NCBI GenBank assembly: GCA_028688225.1 | Contig: JAQTYQ010000004.1 | Coordinates: forward strand, 62,001-126,000 | Length of the DNA stretch: 64,000 nt | Direction: 5' to 3' | From: Opitutaceae bacterium | GTDB lineage: Bacteria > Verrucomicrobiota > Verrucomicrobiia > Opitutales > Opitutaceae | Part shown: in pieces, positions 51,496 through 61,283 of the stretch | Position numbering within the stretch: the stretch's first letter is position 1 | Layout: the number at the start of each line of letters is the position of its first letter | The notes under the pieces: generated by a model | Databases searched by the model: none | Seen by the model: the letters and a program-made list of their open reading frames with translations, nothing else | What the model was told of the DNA's origin: nothing | Program-made: the position numbers and the translations under genes

Positions 51496-53250
51496 TTACC
51501 GGCCGGCCTGCTTTCGGATTTCGGCCAACACCTGGGCCGGCGTGATGGGATTGGCACCGCTCTTGGCCAGGGAGTGAAATTCCGCCGGCACGGACGTCCA
51601 CATGCGGATGAGGCGGTGGAGTTGCCCCTGGTGGGATTGTTCGACAACGAGGCACTTCCGCAGCGTGGCGAAGAACTCCTGATAGATTTCGTCGGCCACG
51701 GGATAGAGCAGCTTGGGGATCAGCAGCTTGATCTTGAGGCCGCTGGCGCGGGCGAGTTGCAGCGCCTCCAGCGCCACGCCGGCGATGCTGCCCCAGCTGA
51801 TCAGGCCGATGGCGGCGTCCGCGTCGCCCTCGACCACGAAGAGGTCGCGGCGCTGCCGCAGCGGATCCATTTTCTTCAGGCGTTTGTCGTTCATCCGGGC
51901 GTGCATCTCGCCGCTGGCCGTCGGCGCGCCGCGCTCGTCGTGCTCGATGCCCGCGGCAAGGTAGTTGCCGCCCTGCATCCCGGGATGGCTCAGCGGGCTG
52001 ATGCCGGATTCGGTGAAACGGAAACGGGTGTAGTTCTGCAGCTCGGATACGGTGGGTTTGAGGCGCTCGAGCAGCTTGAAGCCGGCGGTGTCGATCGGCG
52101 CCACAATCTCCTTGCGCTGCGCGATCTCCTGATCCGACAGCACGATGACAGGCGTCTGGTAATACTCCGCGATGTTGAACGCTTCGACGGTGATCCCGAA
52201 GATGTCCTCGACGCTGATCGGCGCCAGCACGGGCCGGACCGTGTCGCCATGGGCGGAGAAAACCGCCGCAAAGAGGTCCGCCTGCTCGGGCTTGGTCGGC
52301 ATGCCGGTGGACGGGCCGCCGCGCTGGACGTCGACGCAGACCAGCGGCAGCTCGGCCACGCTGGCCAGGCCCAGCACCTCCGTCTTGAGCGACAGTCCGG
52401 GGCCGGAGGTGGCGGTCATGGCCTTGACGCCGGCGAATGAGGCGCCCACCGCCGCGGCGACACCGGCGATCTCGTCCTCGGCCTGCAGGAGCGAGCCGCC
52501 GCGTTTCCAAATCTCCCGGCCCAGGTATTGCATGATTTCCGAGGCGGGCGTGATGGGATAACCGCCAAAAAACTTGCAGCCGGCAAAGAGCGCGGCCGCC
52601 GCGCACAGGTCGTTGCCGTCGGTGAGCAGCCTCCGGCCGGCGCCGCCGGCTTCGGGGGGGCTGAGCCGCCGGTCCAGCGGGAGCGGGTGTTGCGCCGCAT
52701 ACTCCAGGCCCGCGGCGAAGGCCTGCTCATTGGCGTGCACCACGGCGTCGCCCTTCTTGGCAAATTTCTTGCGGATGTCCGCGGAAACGCTGTGGCGGGC
52801 CAGGTCGAACCAGCCGGCCAGCAGGCCCAGCACCACGTTGTTCTTCGCCAGGAGAACGCCGGCGGCCTTCATCGCCATGTCCTCCATCGGCACGGGCACG
52901 ACCGCGGCGGGGGTCACACCCCGGAGGGGGACTACGGCCGGCTCCACGCCGGTCTTGCGCTCATAAATGACGATCGTGTCGGGACCCACCGGCAGTTCGC
53001 CGCCAAATTTCAGGAAATCCTCCCAGTTCAACACCACCGCCACGTCCAGCGTCCCGCCCGGGTTCAACACCTTCCGGGTGGATACCCGCAGGCGGCACGA
53101 CGACTCGCCGCCGCGAATCTGGGACCCGAAGCTCTTGGTGAGGATGGCGAAATAGCCCTCGGTGGCCGCCGCGCTGATGAGGGACTCGCCGGCGGAGACG
53201 ATCCCGTCACCTCCGGAGCCGGCCATGCCGATGATCAGGTCGTGTACCAT
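51496..53250 (-). CDS. korA: 2-oxoacid:ferredoxin oxidoreductase alpha subunit (gamma-alpha fusion)
   Basis: A 584-residue fused subunit. The N-terminal gamma domain (about 1-180) starts GMAGSGGDGIVSAGE and has SFGSQIRGGESSCRLRVS. The alpha domain (about 200-584) includes GNDLCAAAALFAGCKFFGGYPITP (given in part), QAEDEIAGVAAAVGAS and MTATSGPGLSLKTE, typical of pyruvate/2-oxoglutarate:ferredoxin oxidoreductases. Together with the beta subunit it oxidatively decarboxylates a 2-oxoacid in the cytoplasm. The order alpha then beta on the minus strand is the standard arrangement. Confidence 0.9.
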   Translation of the reverse strand: MVHDLIIGMAGSGGDGIVSAGESLISAAATEGYFAILTKSFGSQIRGGESSCRLRVSTRKVLNPGGTLDVAVVLNWEDFLKFGGELPVGPDTIVIYERKTGVEPAVVPLRGVTPAAVVPVPMEDMAMKAAGVLLAKNNVVLGLLAGWFDLARHSVSADIRKKFAKKGDAVVHANEQAFAAGLEYAAQHPLPLDRRLSPPEAGGAGRRLLTDGNDLCAAAALFAGCKFFGGYPITPASEIMQYLGREIWKRGGSLLQAEDEIAGVAAAVGASFAGVKAMTATSGPGLSLKTEVLGLASVAELPLVCVDVQRGGPSTGMPTKPEQADLFAAVFSAHGDTVRPVLAPISVEDIFGITVEAFNIAEYYQTPVIVLSDQEIAQRKEIVAPIDTAGFKLLERLKPTVSELQNYTRFRFTESGISPLSHPGMQGGNYLAAGIEHDERGAPTASGEMHARMNDKRLKKMDPLRQRRDLFVVEGDADAAIGLISWGSIAGVALEALQLARASGLKIKLLIPKLLYPVADEIYQEFFATLRKCLVVEQSHQGQLHRLIRMWTSVPAEFHSLAKSGANPITPAQVLAEIRKQAGR

Positions 53251-53385
53251 AAGTCGATGCGGGTGGGATAAGGGTTTCGGCGAACTCCTAGGTATCAGAG
53301 AAAACGGCGCTGAAATCGCGAAAAAACGTCCGAATCAGGCGATTAGCAGAAAGAAAATCAAGCTCACACCGCAGCGTTAGCCCGG

Positions 53386-53718
53386 CTACTCGCCGCGGAA
53401 GACCCCGGCCTTGGCGGCATGCTCCTTCTCCAGGCTCCCGCAGACCAGGTCGCACAGCTTGAAGATGGTCGGGTCGGAGATGGCGTAGAACACCTGCAGC
53501 CCCTCCTTGCGTCGCCGGAGGAGGTGCGCGTCGGTCAGCGTCTGCAGGTGGCGCGACACGTTGGCCTGGGTGCCGCCCGTCAGCCCGACGAGCGTGTGCA
53601 CGGCCTTCTCGCCGTCGAACAGCGACTGCAGCAGGCGCAGCCGCATCGGCTCGGCCAGCACGGCGAACCGGCGCGCGACCAGCGCCAGCGCCTCATCGGA
53701 GAGCAGGGAGGATTTCAT
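53386..53718 (-). CDS. ArsR-family transcriptional repressor
   Basis: A 110-residue winged-helix regulator. MRLRLLQSLFDGEKAVHTL, then GTQANVSRHLQTLTDAHLLRRRKEG (given in part; about residues 25-75), is the ArsR helix-turn-helix. The C-terminal helix carries a Cys pair, KLCDLVCGSLEKE (about 94-100), which could sense metal, persulfide or another thiol-reactive signal. It is divergent from the efflux/sulfur operon, with a 16-bp palindrome in between, so it likely represses both directions. ATG at 53718 is chosen; the upstream in-frame codon at 53751 would extend into the promoter. The sulfur enzymes downstream favour a persulfide-type signal (inference). Confidence 0.85.
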   Translation of the reverse strand: MKSSLLSDEALALVARRFAVLAEPMRLRLLQSLFDGEKAVHTLVGLTGGTQANVSRHLQTLTDAHLLRRRKEGLQVFYAISDPTIFKLCDLVCGSLEKEHAAKAGVFRGE

Positions 53719-53744
53719 GCGGGGGCAGGCTAGTGAAATGGCGC

Positions 53745-53774
53745 TTGACATGAATTCAACTTTATGCTTATATG
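53745..53774 (+). promoter_or_regulatory. Promoter of the efflux/sulfur operon
   Basis: -35 TTGACA at 53745-53750 and -10 TATATG at 53769-53774, spaced 18 bp. The -10 is inside the palindromic operator, as expected for a repressed promoter. Confidence 0.6.
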
Positions 53775-53783
53775 CGCATATAA
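53768..53783. promoter_or_regulatory. 16-bp palindromic operator of the ArsR repressor
   Basis: TTATATGCGCATATAA, a perfect palindrome in the divergent region, overlapping the -10 of the + strand promoter. The size and symmetry suit an ArsR dimer. Confidence 0.8.
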
Positions 53784-53810
53784 CTAATAACGAGTCAAGC
53801 CGATTTCTCC

Positions 53811-54032
53811 ATGAAAACCGAATCCTCCATCCGCGCCCTCGCCGGGACCCTTGTGCTGGTCAGCGTGACCCTGGCCCACTTCGTCAGTCCCTGGTGGCTG
53901 CTGCTGGCCGTGTTCGTGGGCCTCAACCTGATCCAGTCGGCGTTCACCGGTTTCTGTCCCGCCGAGATGATCCTGCACCAGCTGGGTCTGGGCGACAGGG
54001 CGGGCGCGGCGCAACCGGAGCGCAAGCCATGA
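53811..54032 (+). CDS. DUF2892 (YgaP-like) inner membrane protein
   Basis: A 73-residue protein with two membrane helices: LAGTLVLVSVTLAHFV and WWLLLAVFVGLNLIQSAF, followed by TGFCPAEMIL, the signature of the DUF2892 / YgaP C-terminal domain. In YgaP the same domain is fused to a rhodanese; here a separate rhodanese lies further down the operon. First gene after the ArsR-controlled promoter and overlapping the next by ATGA. Probable role in moving or holding sulfur species at the membrane; the exact function is not established. Confidence 0.85.
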   Translation: MKTESSIRALAGTLVLVSVTLAHFVSPWWLLLAVFVGLNLIQSAFTGFCPAEMILHQLGLGDRAGAAQPERKP

Positions 54033-54217
54033 ACCACGCCGCGCTCCGCTTCCTGGCCATCGTCCTCGCCGGCGCCGTACTCGGAGGCCTGATGGGATAT
54101 TTCGGACAATGCAGCTCCGGCACCTGCCCGCTGACGTCGACCTGGTGGCGGGGGACGCTCTACGGCGGCTTCCTCGGTCTGCTGCTGGCGCTGAGCGCCC
54201 GTTCCTCCTCCCCATGA
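54029..54217 (+). CDS. Small DUF6132-like membrane protein
   Basis: A 62-residue protein with two hydrophobic stretches (LAIVLAGAVLGGLMGYF and GTLYGGFLGLLLAL) joined by a short loop GQCSSGTCPLTS with a Cys pair. This matches the layout of DUF6132 proteins, which often travel with DUF2892 proteins and sulfur-related genes. ATG at 54029 overlaps the DUF2892 stop (ATGA), and its own stop overlaps the next gene's ATG at 54214. The Cys pair could bind metal or persulfide (inference). Confidence 0.7.
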   Translation: MNHAALRFLAIVLAGAVLGGLMGYFGQCSSGTCPLTSTWWRGTLYGGFLGLLLALSARSSSP

Positions 54218-55731
54218 ATGCCGCCCGCATGCCCTCCTTGGCCTTCGCCGCGATGTCTGCTGCGCCTCCCGCCGCCCGCGCCGTGGCCCAGGCAACATGT
54301 AAACTATTAGTTGACATTCCCTCGATGCCTCCGGCGAGTGCGCGTCCACACCATGAAGCTGGCGCCGTCCTCACCGTCCCGGTCGGTGCTGCCCCCGGGT
54401 GGGTGCTCCGCTGGTCGTTCGTCGTGTTCATCCTGGCGGCACTCGCCGCCCGCCCCTTGCTGGGGGCCGGGCCGTGGACGCTCGACCGGGCCCTCGAGAT
54501 GGCGCTCAAGGATAATCCCGACGCCCGCATCGCCCGGCAGCGCGCCGCGGGCGCCGAAGCCCTGAGCGAGCAGGCCCGCGCCGCGTGGTATCCGCAACTG
54601 TCGCTGCAAGGACGGTACCTGGAAACGAACAGCCCGATGATGGCGTTCGGATCCATTCTCAACCAGCGAGCGTTCAACTTCGGTCTCGATTTCAATCACC
54701 CGGGCCGGATCGACGACTTCAATGTCACCGGCACGGTCGCCTACAATCTCTACAGCGGCGGCCGGGCCTCGGCCGGTCTGGCGGCCGCGAAAGGCGGCGT
54801 CCGGGCCGCGGAGCAGGATTTACGCGTGGCGCAGCAGCAGCTCGGCGCCGGGGTGGTCAAGGCCTGGCTCAACATCCGCAAGGCCCGCGAGGCCGTCGGG
54901 GCCGTGGAAGCCGGCGCGAAGGCCTACGCGGCGGCCGTCAGCGTGGCGCAGGCCCGCTTCGACGCCGGCCAGATGCTCAAGGCCGATCTCCTCAGCCTCG
55001 AAGTGCAGCTGGCGCAAACGCAGGAAAACCTGGCCGCCGCCCGGCACCGCGCCGCCCTCGCCGAACGAGCGTTTCTTTATGTGCTCGGGCTCGACGCCGC
55101 CGGCGGGACCGTGGAACTCGCGGCCGACGATCCCGCGCTCGCCCGCCTGACCCTGCCCGACACCCGCGATTTTTCCGGACGGCCCGAGCTGCTCGGTTTG
55201 CAGCAGCGCGTCCGGGCGGCCGAGGCGATGGTGCGCGCCGCCCGCGGCGGCCGCCTGCCCACCGTCAACGCTTTCGCCAGCTACCAGTACGACCGCGGCT
55301 GGCAACTCAACCGCGCTGCCGACAGCTGGATGGCCGGCGTGGCGGTCGAGCTCAATGTCTTCGACGGCGGCCAGACCTCCGGCAAGATCCGCCAGGCCAC
55401 GGCCGAGCTGGAACAGGTGAAGGAGATGCTCCGCCAGGCCATGCTCGGCATCAGCCTCGAGGTCGAGCAGGCCCGCCTCGCGTATGACGAGGCGGTGGAA
55501 CGCCTCGCCGTCACTGCCCGCGCCGTCGAGCAGGCCGGGGAGAGCGCCGCGCTCAGCCGCGCCCGTTTTGAAAAAGGCGCCCTGCTCACCGCCGACCTCA
55601 TCGGCGTCGAGAGCCGCCTGATCGAGGCCCGGATGCGGCGCGCCTTCGCCGCGGCCGACGAACGCATCGCCCTCGCCGAGCTGCGCCGCGCGCTCGGCCT
55701 CGATCCGCTGAACTCACCATCAAATCCTTGA
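54214..55731 (+). CDS. TolC-like outer membrane efflux protein
   Basis: A 505-residue outer-membrane channel component. From about residue 95 it shows LDRALEMALKDNPDARIARQ, the usual TolC start, then long Ala/Glu/Gln-rich helical hairpins in two halves (about 110-290 and 310-500) with RFDAGQMLKADLLSLEVQL and RFEKGALLTADLIGVESRL, the repeated TolC motif. ATG at 54214 overlaps the previous stop, but the signal peptide (WSFVVFILAALAARPLLGA) begins about 65 residues in, so a later start such as ATG at 54325 is plausible. It forms a tripartite pump with the next two genes. Confidence 0.85.
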   Translation: MNAARMPSLAFAAMSAAPPAARAVAQATCKLLVDIPSMPPASARPHHEAGAVLTVPVGAAPGWVLRWSFVVFILAALAARPLLGAGPWTLDRALEMALKDNPDARIARQRAAGAEALSEQARAAWYPQLSLQGRYLETNSPMMAFGSILNQRAFNFGLDFNHPGRIDDFNVTGTVAYNLYSGGRASAGLAAAKGGVRAAEQDLRVAQQQLGAGVVKAWLNIRKAREAVGAVEAGAKAYAAAVSVAQARFDAGQMLKADLLSLEVQLAQTQENLAAARHRAALAERAFLYVLGLDAAGGTVELAADDPALARLTLPDTRDFSGRPELLGLQQRVRAAEAMVRAARGGRLPTVNAFASYQYDRGWQLNRAADSWMAGVAVELNVFDGGQTSGKIRQATAELEQVKEMLRQAMLGISLEVEQARLAYDEAVERLAVTARAVEQAGESAALSRARFEKGALLTADLIGVESRLIEARMRRAFAAADERIALAELRRALGLDPLNSPSNP

Positions 55732-55754
55732 TCGTCCTTCTCGCCCCATCGACC

Positions 55755-55776
55755 GGCGGGGTCCGGCGACCCCGCC
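55755..55776. repeat. Single hairpin resembling half of a palindromic repeat
   Basis: GGCGGGGTC-CGGC-GACCCCGCC followed by CTAC, in the 58-bp gap between the TolC and MFP genes. It could modulate expression between them. Confidence 0.55.
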
Positions 55777-55789
55777 CTACAACTTCCCA

Positions 55790-56848
55790 ATGATTTCCGC
55801 CATGAATCCAGCCCGTTTCTCCATTCCTTTTCTCGCCCTGGCGTTGTTTGCCGGCTGCGCCGACCACGGCGCGCCCGAGCCCGCCGCGAACCTGCCGCCG
55901 GTTCGCGTTCGCGCAACCACCATGCGCATCGAGGAGATCCCGGCGCGCATCGAGGTCACCGGCACCGTGCGTCCCGTCCGGCGCGCCATGATCGCCGCCA
56001 AGGTCATGGGCGCCATCGAGGACCTGCCCGTCGCCCTCGGCCAGCACGTGCACGCCGGCGACCTGCTCGTGAAAATCTCCGCCGGCGAAATCTTCGCCCG
56101 CGTCCTCCAGGCGCAGGCCCAGCTCAACCAGGCCCGCCGCGACCTGGATCGCGAGCGCGACCTGCTGACCAAAAGCGCCAGCACGCCCGACATGGTCAAG
56201 GGGCTCGAGGACCGCCTGGCCATGACCCAGGCCATGGTGCGGGAAGCCGAGGTCATGCTCGGCTATGCCTCGGTGCGCGCCCCGTTCGACGGCGTGGTGG
56301 CCCGCAAGCTGGCCCAGGCGGGCGACCTGGCCGCGCCCGGCCAGCCGCTGCTCGAGATTGAGGGCACCGACAATTTCCAGGTCGAGGCCGGGATTCCCGA
56401 TTCACTCGTCGCCCGGCTCGGCGCCGGCACGCCGCTGGCCGTGACGGTGCCCGCCGCCGGCGCCGCCTTCACCGGCGCGCTGGTTGAGCTCTCCTCGGCC
56501 GCCGATCCATTGACGCGCACGGTCATGGTCAAGATCTCCGTGCCCGCCGGCGTCCCCGTGGGTTCAGGCCAGTACGCCCGCGTGCAGGTGCCCGGCGCGC
56601 CCGTCCGGGCGCTGCTGGCACCGGCTGCCGCAGTCTCGACGCTCGGCCAGCTTGAGCGCGTTTTCGTGGTGAACGGCTCTGCGGGCCGGCCGAGCGCCGG
56701 GCTCCGGCTCGTCAAAACTGGCGCCGCGCGCGGTTCTGCTGGCCAGCAGAAGGTGGAGATCCTGGCCGGGCTCGCCGAGGGCGACCGGATCGTGATCAAC
56801 CCGTCCGCCGGCCTGCAGGAAGGCCAGCCGTTGGAGGTCGAGCCATGA
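55790..56848 (+). CDS. RND efflux periplasmic adaptor lipoprotein
   Basis: A 352-residue membrane fusion protein. LFAGCA near residue 23 is a lipobox, so the protein is probably anchored in the inner membrane facing the periplasm. Lipoyl/hairpin region: [33 protein letters not shown], then coiled-coil [11 protein letters not shown] and [16 protein letters not shown] with [13 protein letters not shown], followed by a beta-barrel domain and membrane-proximal end. ATG at 55790 or 55802 are both possible. It overlaps the pump gene by ATGA. It links the RND pump to the TolC protein. Confidence 0.9.
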   Translation: MISAMNPARFSIPFLALALFAGCADHGAPEPAANLPPVRVRATTMRIEEIPARIEVTGTVRPVRRAMIAAKVMGAIEDLPVALGQHVHAGDLLVKISAGEIFARVLQAQAQLNQARRDLDRERDLLTKSASTPDMVKGLEDRLAMTQAMVREAEVMLGYASVRAPFDGVVARKLAQAGDLAAPGQPLLEIEGTDNFQVEAGIPDSLVARLGAGTPLAVTVPAAGAAFTGALVELSSAADPLTRTVMVKISVPAGVPVGSGQYARVQVPGAPVRALLAPAAAVSTLGQLERVFVVNGSAGRPSAGLRLVKTGAARGSAGQQKVEILAGLAEGDRIVINPSAGLQEGQPLEVEP

Positions 56849-59800
56849 GCGGTGGCCGCGGCTCGCCCTTTCCCGATCCCGCCCGGTACGGATTTGCCGG
56901 CCGGATGGCGTCGCACTTCATCGATTCGAAGCTGACCCCGATCGTCGTCGCGGCCTCGCTGCTGCTCGGCCTCTTCGCGGTGCTGATGCTGCCGCGCGAA
57001 GAGGAGCCGCAGATCAAGGTGCCGATGATCGACGTGATGGTCGCCATGCCCGGCGCCGACGCGGCGGAGGTCGAAAGCCGGGTCACCCGGCCGCTGGAAA
57101 AGCTGCTCTGGGAGATTCCCGGCGTGGAATACATCTACTCCACCGCCAGCCCGGGCGCCAACCTCACCATCGTGCGGTTCAAGGTCGGCGAGGATCTCGA
57201 AAAGAGCCTGGTGAAGCTCAACCAGAAACTGCAGACCAATTTCGACCGCATCCCGCTGGGCGTCAGCCTCCCGCTGGTCAAGCCGCGCACGATCGACGAC
57301 GTGCCGATCCTCGCGCTGACCTTCCACAGCGCACGGTACGATCATTTCATGCTGCGCCGCATCGCCGCGCAGGTGGACGACGCGGTGAAGACCATCCCGC
57401 AGGTGGCCGAGACCACCCTCATGGGCGGCAACCGCCGCCAGGTCCGGGTGGAACTCGACCCGACGCGGCTGGCCTCGCGCAACCTCAGCGCCGGTTATCT
57501 CGTGCCGATGCTCCAGCAGGCCAACGCCCAGGCCCATGCCGGCGCCCAGGCCTTCGCCAACCAGGAGACGCTCCTGCAGACCGGCACGTTCTTCCGCGAT
57601 GCGCGCGATGTGGGTGCCGTGGTGGTCGGCGTGTTCGACGGGCGTCCGATCTACCTGCGCGATGTCGCCACCATCACCGACGGGCCGGCCGAGCCGGCGA
57701 ATTACGTGCTCTACGGGGTGGGGCTGCATGCTGGGGCGGCGACGCCCCCGTCGCCGGAGCGCGACCAGGGGGTCGCGTCTCCAAGGTTTGCCGAGCAGGC
57801 GGCCGTCACCCTCAGCCTGGCCAAGCGCCCCGGCGCCAACGCGGTCGACGTCGTGTCTGCCGTGATGCGGAAGGTGGATTCGCTCAAGGGCACGCTCATC
57901 CCGGCCGACGTGGGCGTGGCGGTCACGCGTGACTACGGCGCCACCGCCAGCGAAAAGTCGAACGAACTGCTCCTGCACATGGGCATCGCCGTCTTCGGCG
58001 TGGCCGTGCTCATCCTGCTCTTCCTCGGCTGGCGCGAATCGCTCGTCGTCATGCTCGCCATCCCGGTGACGCTCGGCCTCACGCTGCTCGTTTTTTACCT
58101 CCACGGCTACACGCTCAACCGCATCACGCTCTTTGCGCTGATCTTCTCCATCGGCATCCTGGTGGACGACGCGATCGTGGTGGTGGAGAATATCGTCCGG
58201 CACATGGGCCTGGCGAGCTGCCGGCGCAAGCGCCTCATCCAGATCGCCGTCGAAGCGGTGGACGAGGTGGGCAATCCGACCATCCTCGCCACCTGGGCGG
58301 TGATCGCCGCCGTGCTGCCGATGGCGTTTGTCAGCGGCCTGATGGGCCCGTACATGCGGCCGATCCCGATCGGTTCGAGCGCGGCCATGCTGTTCTCGCT
58401 CATGGTGGCCTTTGCGGTGACGCCCTGGGCGGCGCTCAAGGTCCTGCGCGGTCACGCGAAGCGCACGGAGTCCGCTGCGGAGTTCGTGGATGCGCCGCTG
58501 ACCGACGAGGAGGAGGCCGCTGACGAGGCGATGCCCGACACCTTCTTTACGCGGCTCTACAGCCGCGTAATGCGTCCGCTGCTCGGTCACCGCGGCCGCC
58601 GCTGGGTGTTTCTTGGCGTGGTCGCCGGCCTCACTGTCGGCGCGCTGGGCCTCGTCGGCATCGGCGCGGTGAAGGTGAAGATGCTGCCTTTCGACAACAA
58701 GTCCGAGTTCCAGGTCATACTCAACATGCCCAAGGGCAGCACGCTGGAGCAGACGGCCGCCGTCGCCCGCGAGATGGCCGCCGCGGTGCGGACTGAGCCC
58801 GAGGTGCGCGACTACCAGGTCTACGCCGGCACGGCCTCGCCCTTCAATTTCAACGGCCTCGTGCGCCATTATTTCATGCGGCGCGGGGCGGACGTCGCGG
58901 ACCTCCAGGTCAACCTGGTGCCCAAGCACGAACGCAGTGCACAGAGCCATGATATCGCCCGGCGCGTGCGGCCCCGGCTCGCCGCGATCGCGGCGAAGTA
59001 CGACGCGGCCGTCGCGGTGGCCGAGGTGCCGCCGGGCCCGCCGGTGCTCCAGACGCTGGTGGCGGAGGTCTATGGTCCGACGACCGAGGCGCGGCTGCAG
59101 CTTGCCACCGCGGTACGCGGGATTTTCCGCGCCACGCCGGGCGTGGTCGATGTCGACTGGTACGTCGAGCGCGCGCAGCCCAAGACCATCTTCCGCGTGG
59201 ATAAGGCCAAGGCCGCGTTGCACGGCATCACCGAGGCCGCCATCGCCCGCACCGTGCAGATGGCGGTGCAAGGCTACCCGGTCACACTGTTGCACGCGCC
59301 CCGCGAACGCGAGGATGTGGACGTGGTGCTCGAGCTGCCGCGCGCGCTGCGCGTCCGGCCCGAGGATCTGCTGGCGCTGCCCGTGCGCTCGGAGATGAAT
59401 CCGCAGGCGCCGTTGGTGCCGCTGCGCGAACTCGTGACGGTCGAACCGGCCGTGAGCGAGCGGAATATCTACCACAAGAACCTGCAGAATGTGGTCTACG
59501 TGACCGGCGACGTGGCCGGAGCGATCGAAAGCCCGGTCTACGCGATCCTGCAGATGAACCGGGCCCTGCAACAGCTCGACGGCCGCGATTTCGGCGGCAC
59601 GCAGCGCCGCGTCCGGATCTACAACGCCACCATGCCCTTCAGCACCGCCGAACCGGCCATGAAGTGGGACGGCGAGTGGCAGGTGACGATCGAGGTTTTC
59701 CGCGACCTCGGCCTGGCCTTCGCCGCCGTGCTCATCCTCATCTACATGCTGATGGTCGGCTGGTTCAAAAACTACTCGACCCCGCTGATCGTGATGACGG

Positions 59801-60243
59801 TGATTCCGTTCTCGCTCATCGGCGTCCTGCCGGCGCACTGGGCGCTGGGCGCGTTTTTCACCGCCACGTCGATGATCGGCTTCATGGCCGGGGCCGGCAT
59901 CGTCGTGCGCAACTCGATCATCCTGGTCGACTTCATCGAGCTGCGCCTCAGCCACGGCCGTTCGCTGCGCGAGGCCTGCATCGAGTCGGGCGCGGTCCGC
60001 TTCCGGCCGATGATGCTCACGGCCTTCGCCGTGGTCGTCGGCGGCCTGGTCATCCTCGCCGACCCGATCTTCCAGGGGCTGGCGATCGCGCTGCTCTTCG
60101 GCGCCATCGCCTCCCTCCTCGTCAGTCCGCTCGCAGTGCCGCTCATCTACTACATGACCCACGCCCGGAAACACGAAAAGCCGTCCGCACCCGCCGGTGC
60201 CAGCGATGACAAATGTGCCATGGCGCCGCCACCGCCTCATTAG
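56845..60243 (+). CDS. RND family efflux permease
   Basis: A 1,132-residue inner-membrane proton-driven pump of the AcrB/HAE type. N-terminal helix [23 protein letters not shown]4 carries [17 protein letters not shown] with the Asp-Asp proton relay; the second half repeats with [20 protein letters not shown] (in part) and [16 protein letters not shown]. Two large periplasmic loops are present. Around residues 297-313 the sequence [20 protein letters not shown] interrupts the normal FG-loop region; this comes from a palindromic repeat inserted in frame. The operon position with sulfur genes suggests export of a sulfur compound or toxic thiol product; the substrate is unknown. Confidence 0.92.
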   Translation: MSGGRGSPFPDPARYGFAGRMASHFIDSKLTPIVVAASLLLGLFAVLMLPREEEPQIKVPMIDVMVAMPGADAAEVESRVTRPLEKLLWEIPGVEYIYSTASPGANLTIVRFKVGEDLEKSLVKLNQKLQTNFDRIPLGVSLPLVKPRTIDDVPILALTFHSARYDHFMLRRIAAQVDDAVKTIPQVAETTLMGGNRRQVRVELDPTRLASRNLSAGYLVPMLQQANAQAHAGAQAFANQETLLQTGTFFRDARDVGAVVVGVFDGRPIYLRDVATITDGPAEPANYVLYGVGLHAGAATPPSPERDQGVASPRFAEQAAVTLSLAKRPGANAVDVVSAVMRKVDSLKGTLIPADVGVAVTRDYGATASEKSNELLLHMGIAVFGVAVLILLFLGWRESLVVMLAIPVTLGLTLLVFYLHGYTLNRITLFALIFSIGILVDDAIVVVENIVRHMGLASCRRKRLIQIAVEAVDEVGNPTILATWAVIAAVLPMAFVSGLMGPYMRPIPIGSSAAMLFSLMVAFAVTPWAALKVLRGHAKRTESAAEFVDAPLTDEEEAADEAMPDTFFTRLYSRVMRPLLGHRGRRWVFLGVVAGLTVGALGLVGIGAVKVKMLPFDNKSEFQVILNMPKGSTLEQTAAVAREMAAAVRTEPEVRDYQVYAGTASPFNFNGLVRHYFMRRGADVADLQVNLVPKHERSAQSHDIARRVRPRLAAIAAKYDAAVAVAEVPPGPPVLQTLVAEVYGPTTEARLQLATAVRGIFRATPGVVDVDWYVERAQPKTIFRVDKAKAALHGITEAAIARTVQMAVQGYPVTLLHAPREREDVDVVLELPRALRVRPEDLLALPVRSEMNPQAPLVPLRELVTVEPAVSERNIYHKNLQNVVYVTGDVAGAIESPVYAILQMNRALQQLDGRDFGGTQRRVRIYNATMPFSTAEPAMKWDGEWQVTIEVFRDLGLAFAAVLILIYMLMVGWFKNYSTPLIVMTVIPFSLIGVLPAHWALGAFFTATSMIGFMAGAGIVVRNSIILVDFIELRLSHGRSLREACIESGAVRFRPMMLTAFAVVVGGLVILADPIFQGLAIALLFGAIASLLVSPLAVPLIYYMTHARKHEKPSAPAGASDDKCAMAPPPPH
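57733..57783. repeat. Palindromic repeat inserted in frame in RND pump gene
   Basis: Hairpins CGGCGAC/GTCGCCG and GCGACC/GGTCGC with GGGG/CTCC-type ends; the same family as 953-1014 and 60249-60305. About 51 bp, a multiple of three, keeping the reading frame. Confidence 0.75.
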
Positions 60244-60248
60244 CCTCA

Positions 60249-60305
60249 TGGAGGCGCGACGCCCTCGTCGCGCGCCCTTTCGGCGGCGAGGGCGCCGCCG
60301 CTCCA
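60249..60305. repeat. Double-hairpin palindromic repeat (TGGAG/CTCCA flanks)
   Basis: TGGAG and CTCCA flanks around hairpins GGCGCGAC/GTCGCGC and GGCGGC/GCCGCC, in the gap between the pump and rhodanese genes. Confidence 0.8.
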
Positions 60306-60347
60306 CGAAAACGCCGCTATGATTTTGTCAACCATCCTTCCTGATCT

Positions 60348-60743
60348 ATGAGTTTCCTTAACCAATTGGTTTCCGTGTTCATGCCTTCAGGTTCATCCGG
60401 CGCGGGCGTGCGTCGGGTTTCGCCGCTCGAGGCCGTCCGTCTCGTACGCGAGAAAAAAGCGGTGCTGGTCGACGTGCGCGAACCTGACGAATGGGCGGGC
60501 GGCGTGGCCCAGAAGGCGGCGCTGCTGCCGCTGAGCGACCTCACCGGCCAGCGCCGGTTGTGGCAGCCGTTCCTCGATCAGGTGGATGGCCGGGAGATCA
60601 TTCTGTACTGCCATTCGGGATCCCGGTGCGACATCGCCGGCCGGATTCTCATCGCCGAGGGCTTCACCACCGCCAGTGCCGGCACGCTCCGGGCCTGGGA
60701 TCGGGCGGGCCTGCCCGTCTGCAAACCGAAACGGTCGCGCTGA
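60348..60743 (+). CDS. Single-domain rhodanese
   Basis: A 131-residue sulfurtransferase-type protein. VLVDVREPDEWAGG (about residue 38) and the active-site loop YCHSGSRC (about 87-94), with catalytic Cys and the CxxxxR loop of phosphate-sized rhodaneses, then AGTLRAWDRAGLP at the end. Rhodaneses move sulfane sulfur via a Cys persulfide. The N-terminal 20 residues (LNQLVSVFMPSGSSGAG) are weakly hydrophobic; probably cytoplasmic. It follows the RND pump by about 100 bp containing a palindromic repeat, so it may share its transcript. It would supply or remove persulfide in this operon. Confidence 0.88.
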   Translation: MSFLNQLVSVFMPSGSSGAGVRRVSPLEAVRLVREKKAVLVDVREPDEWAGGVAQKAALLPLSDLTGQRRLWQPFLDQVDGREIILYCHSGSRCDIAGRILIAEGFTTASAGTLRAWDRAGLPVCKPKRSR

Positions 60744-60770
60744 CCCGCGGGCGGTGTCATCTTGTCCGTC

Positions 60771-61262
60771 ATGAATTCATCCCTCCTGCTCGGTCTTTTT
60801 CTTGGTGGCGTGCTGATGCTCGTGATCGTGGGTGTCGTCGCCGTGCTGGCGGTGCCCCGGTTGATGCTGCACGAGCGGCCCAGTCCGCTCGGCCTCGACG
60901 CGACGGTCGAGAAGATTACCCGCGCCGCCCTCGACGCCGGCTGGGTGGTGCAGAGCGTGGTCGAGCTTGAGAAATCCGTGAAAAAGAATGGCGGCGGTGA
61001 CGTGCGGCCGGTGCGGCTGGTCAACTTGTGCGAAGCCCGTCATGCCGCCGAGATCCTGCGCGACGACTCCGCGCGCAAGGTGTCGGTGCTCATGCCCTGC
61101 ACCATTTCCGTTTACGAAAAAGCCGACGGCCGCGCCTACGTCGGCACGCTCAACGCCGGCCTGATGGCCCGCCTGTTCGGCGGCGTGGTCGCCCGGATCA
61201 TGGGCGGCCCCGTCGCGGCCGACCAGGCACGCTTCACCGCCTTCACCAATCCTCCGCGCTGA
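60771..61262 (+). CDS. DUF302 domain protein with N-terminal membrane anchor
   Basis: A 163-residue protein. LLLGLFLGGVLMLVIVGVVAVLAVP (shown in part; residues about 5-28) is one membrane helix. The rest is a DUF302 domain: GLDATVEKITRAALDAGWVV, LVNLCEARHAAEIL with a conserved Cys, and SVLMPCTISVYEKADG with a second Cys. DUF302 proteins are frequent near sulfur-oxidation and thiol-stress genes; the biochemical role is unproven. ATG at 60771 is chosen over TTG at 60762. It lies between rhodanese and thioredoxin genes in the same direction. Confidence 0.82.
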   Translation: MNSSLLLGLFLGGVLMLVIVGVVAVLAVPRLMLHERPSPLGLDATVEKITRAALDAGWVVQSVVELEKSVKKNGGGDVRPVRLVNLCEARHAAEILRDDSARKVSVLMPCTISVYEKADGRAYVGTLNAGLMARLFGGVVARIMGGPVAADQARFTAFTNPPR

Positions 61263-61283
61263 ACACTTCCACCCGTCACGACC

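Noticed and set aside
56263-60306. 1,347-residue open frame on the minus strand
   Set aside because: Antisense to the MFP and RND genes, His/Arg/Asp-rich shadow composition, no recognisable motif.
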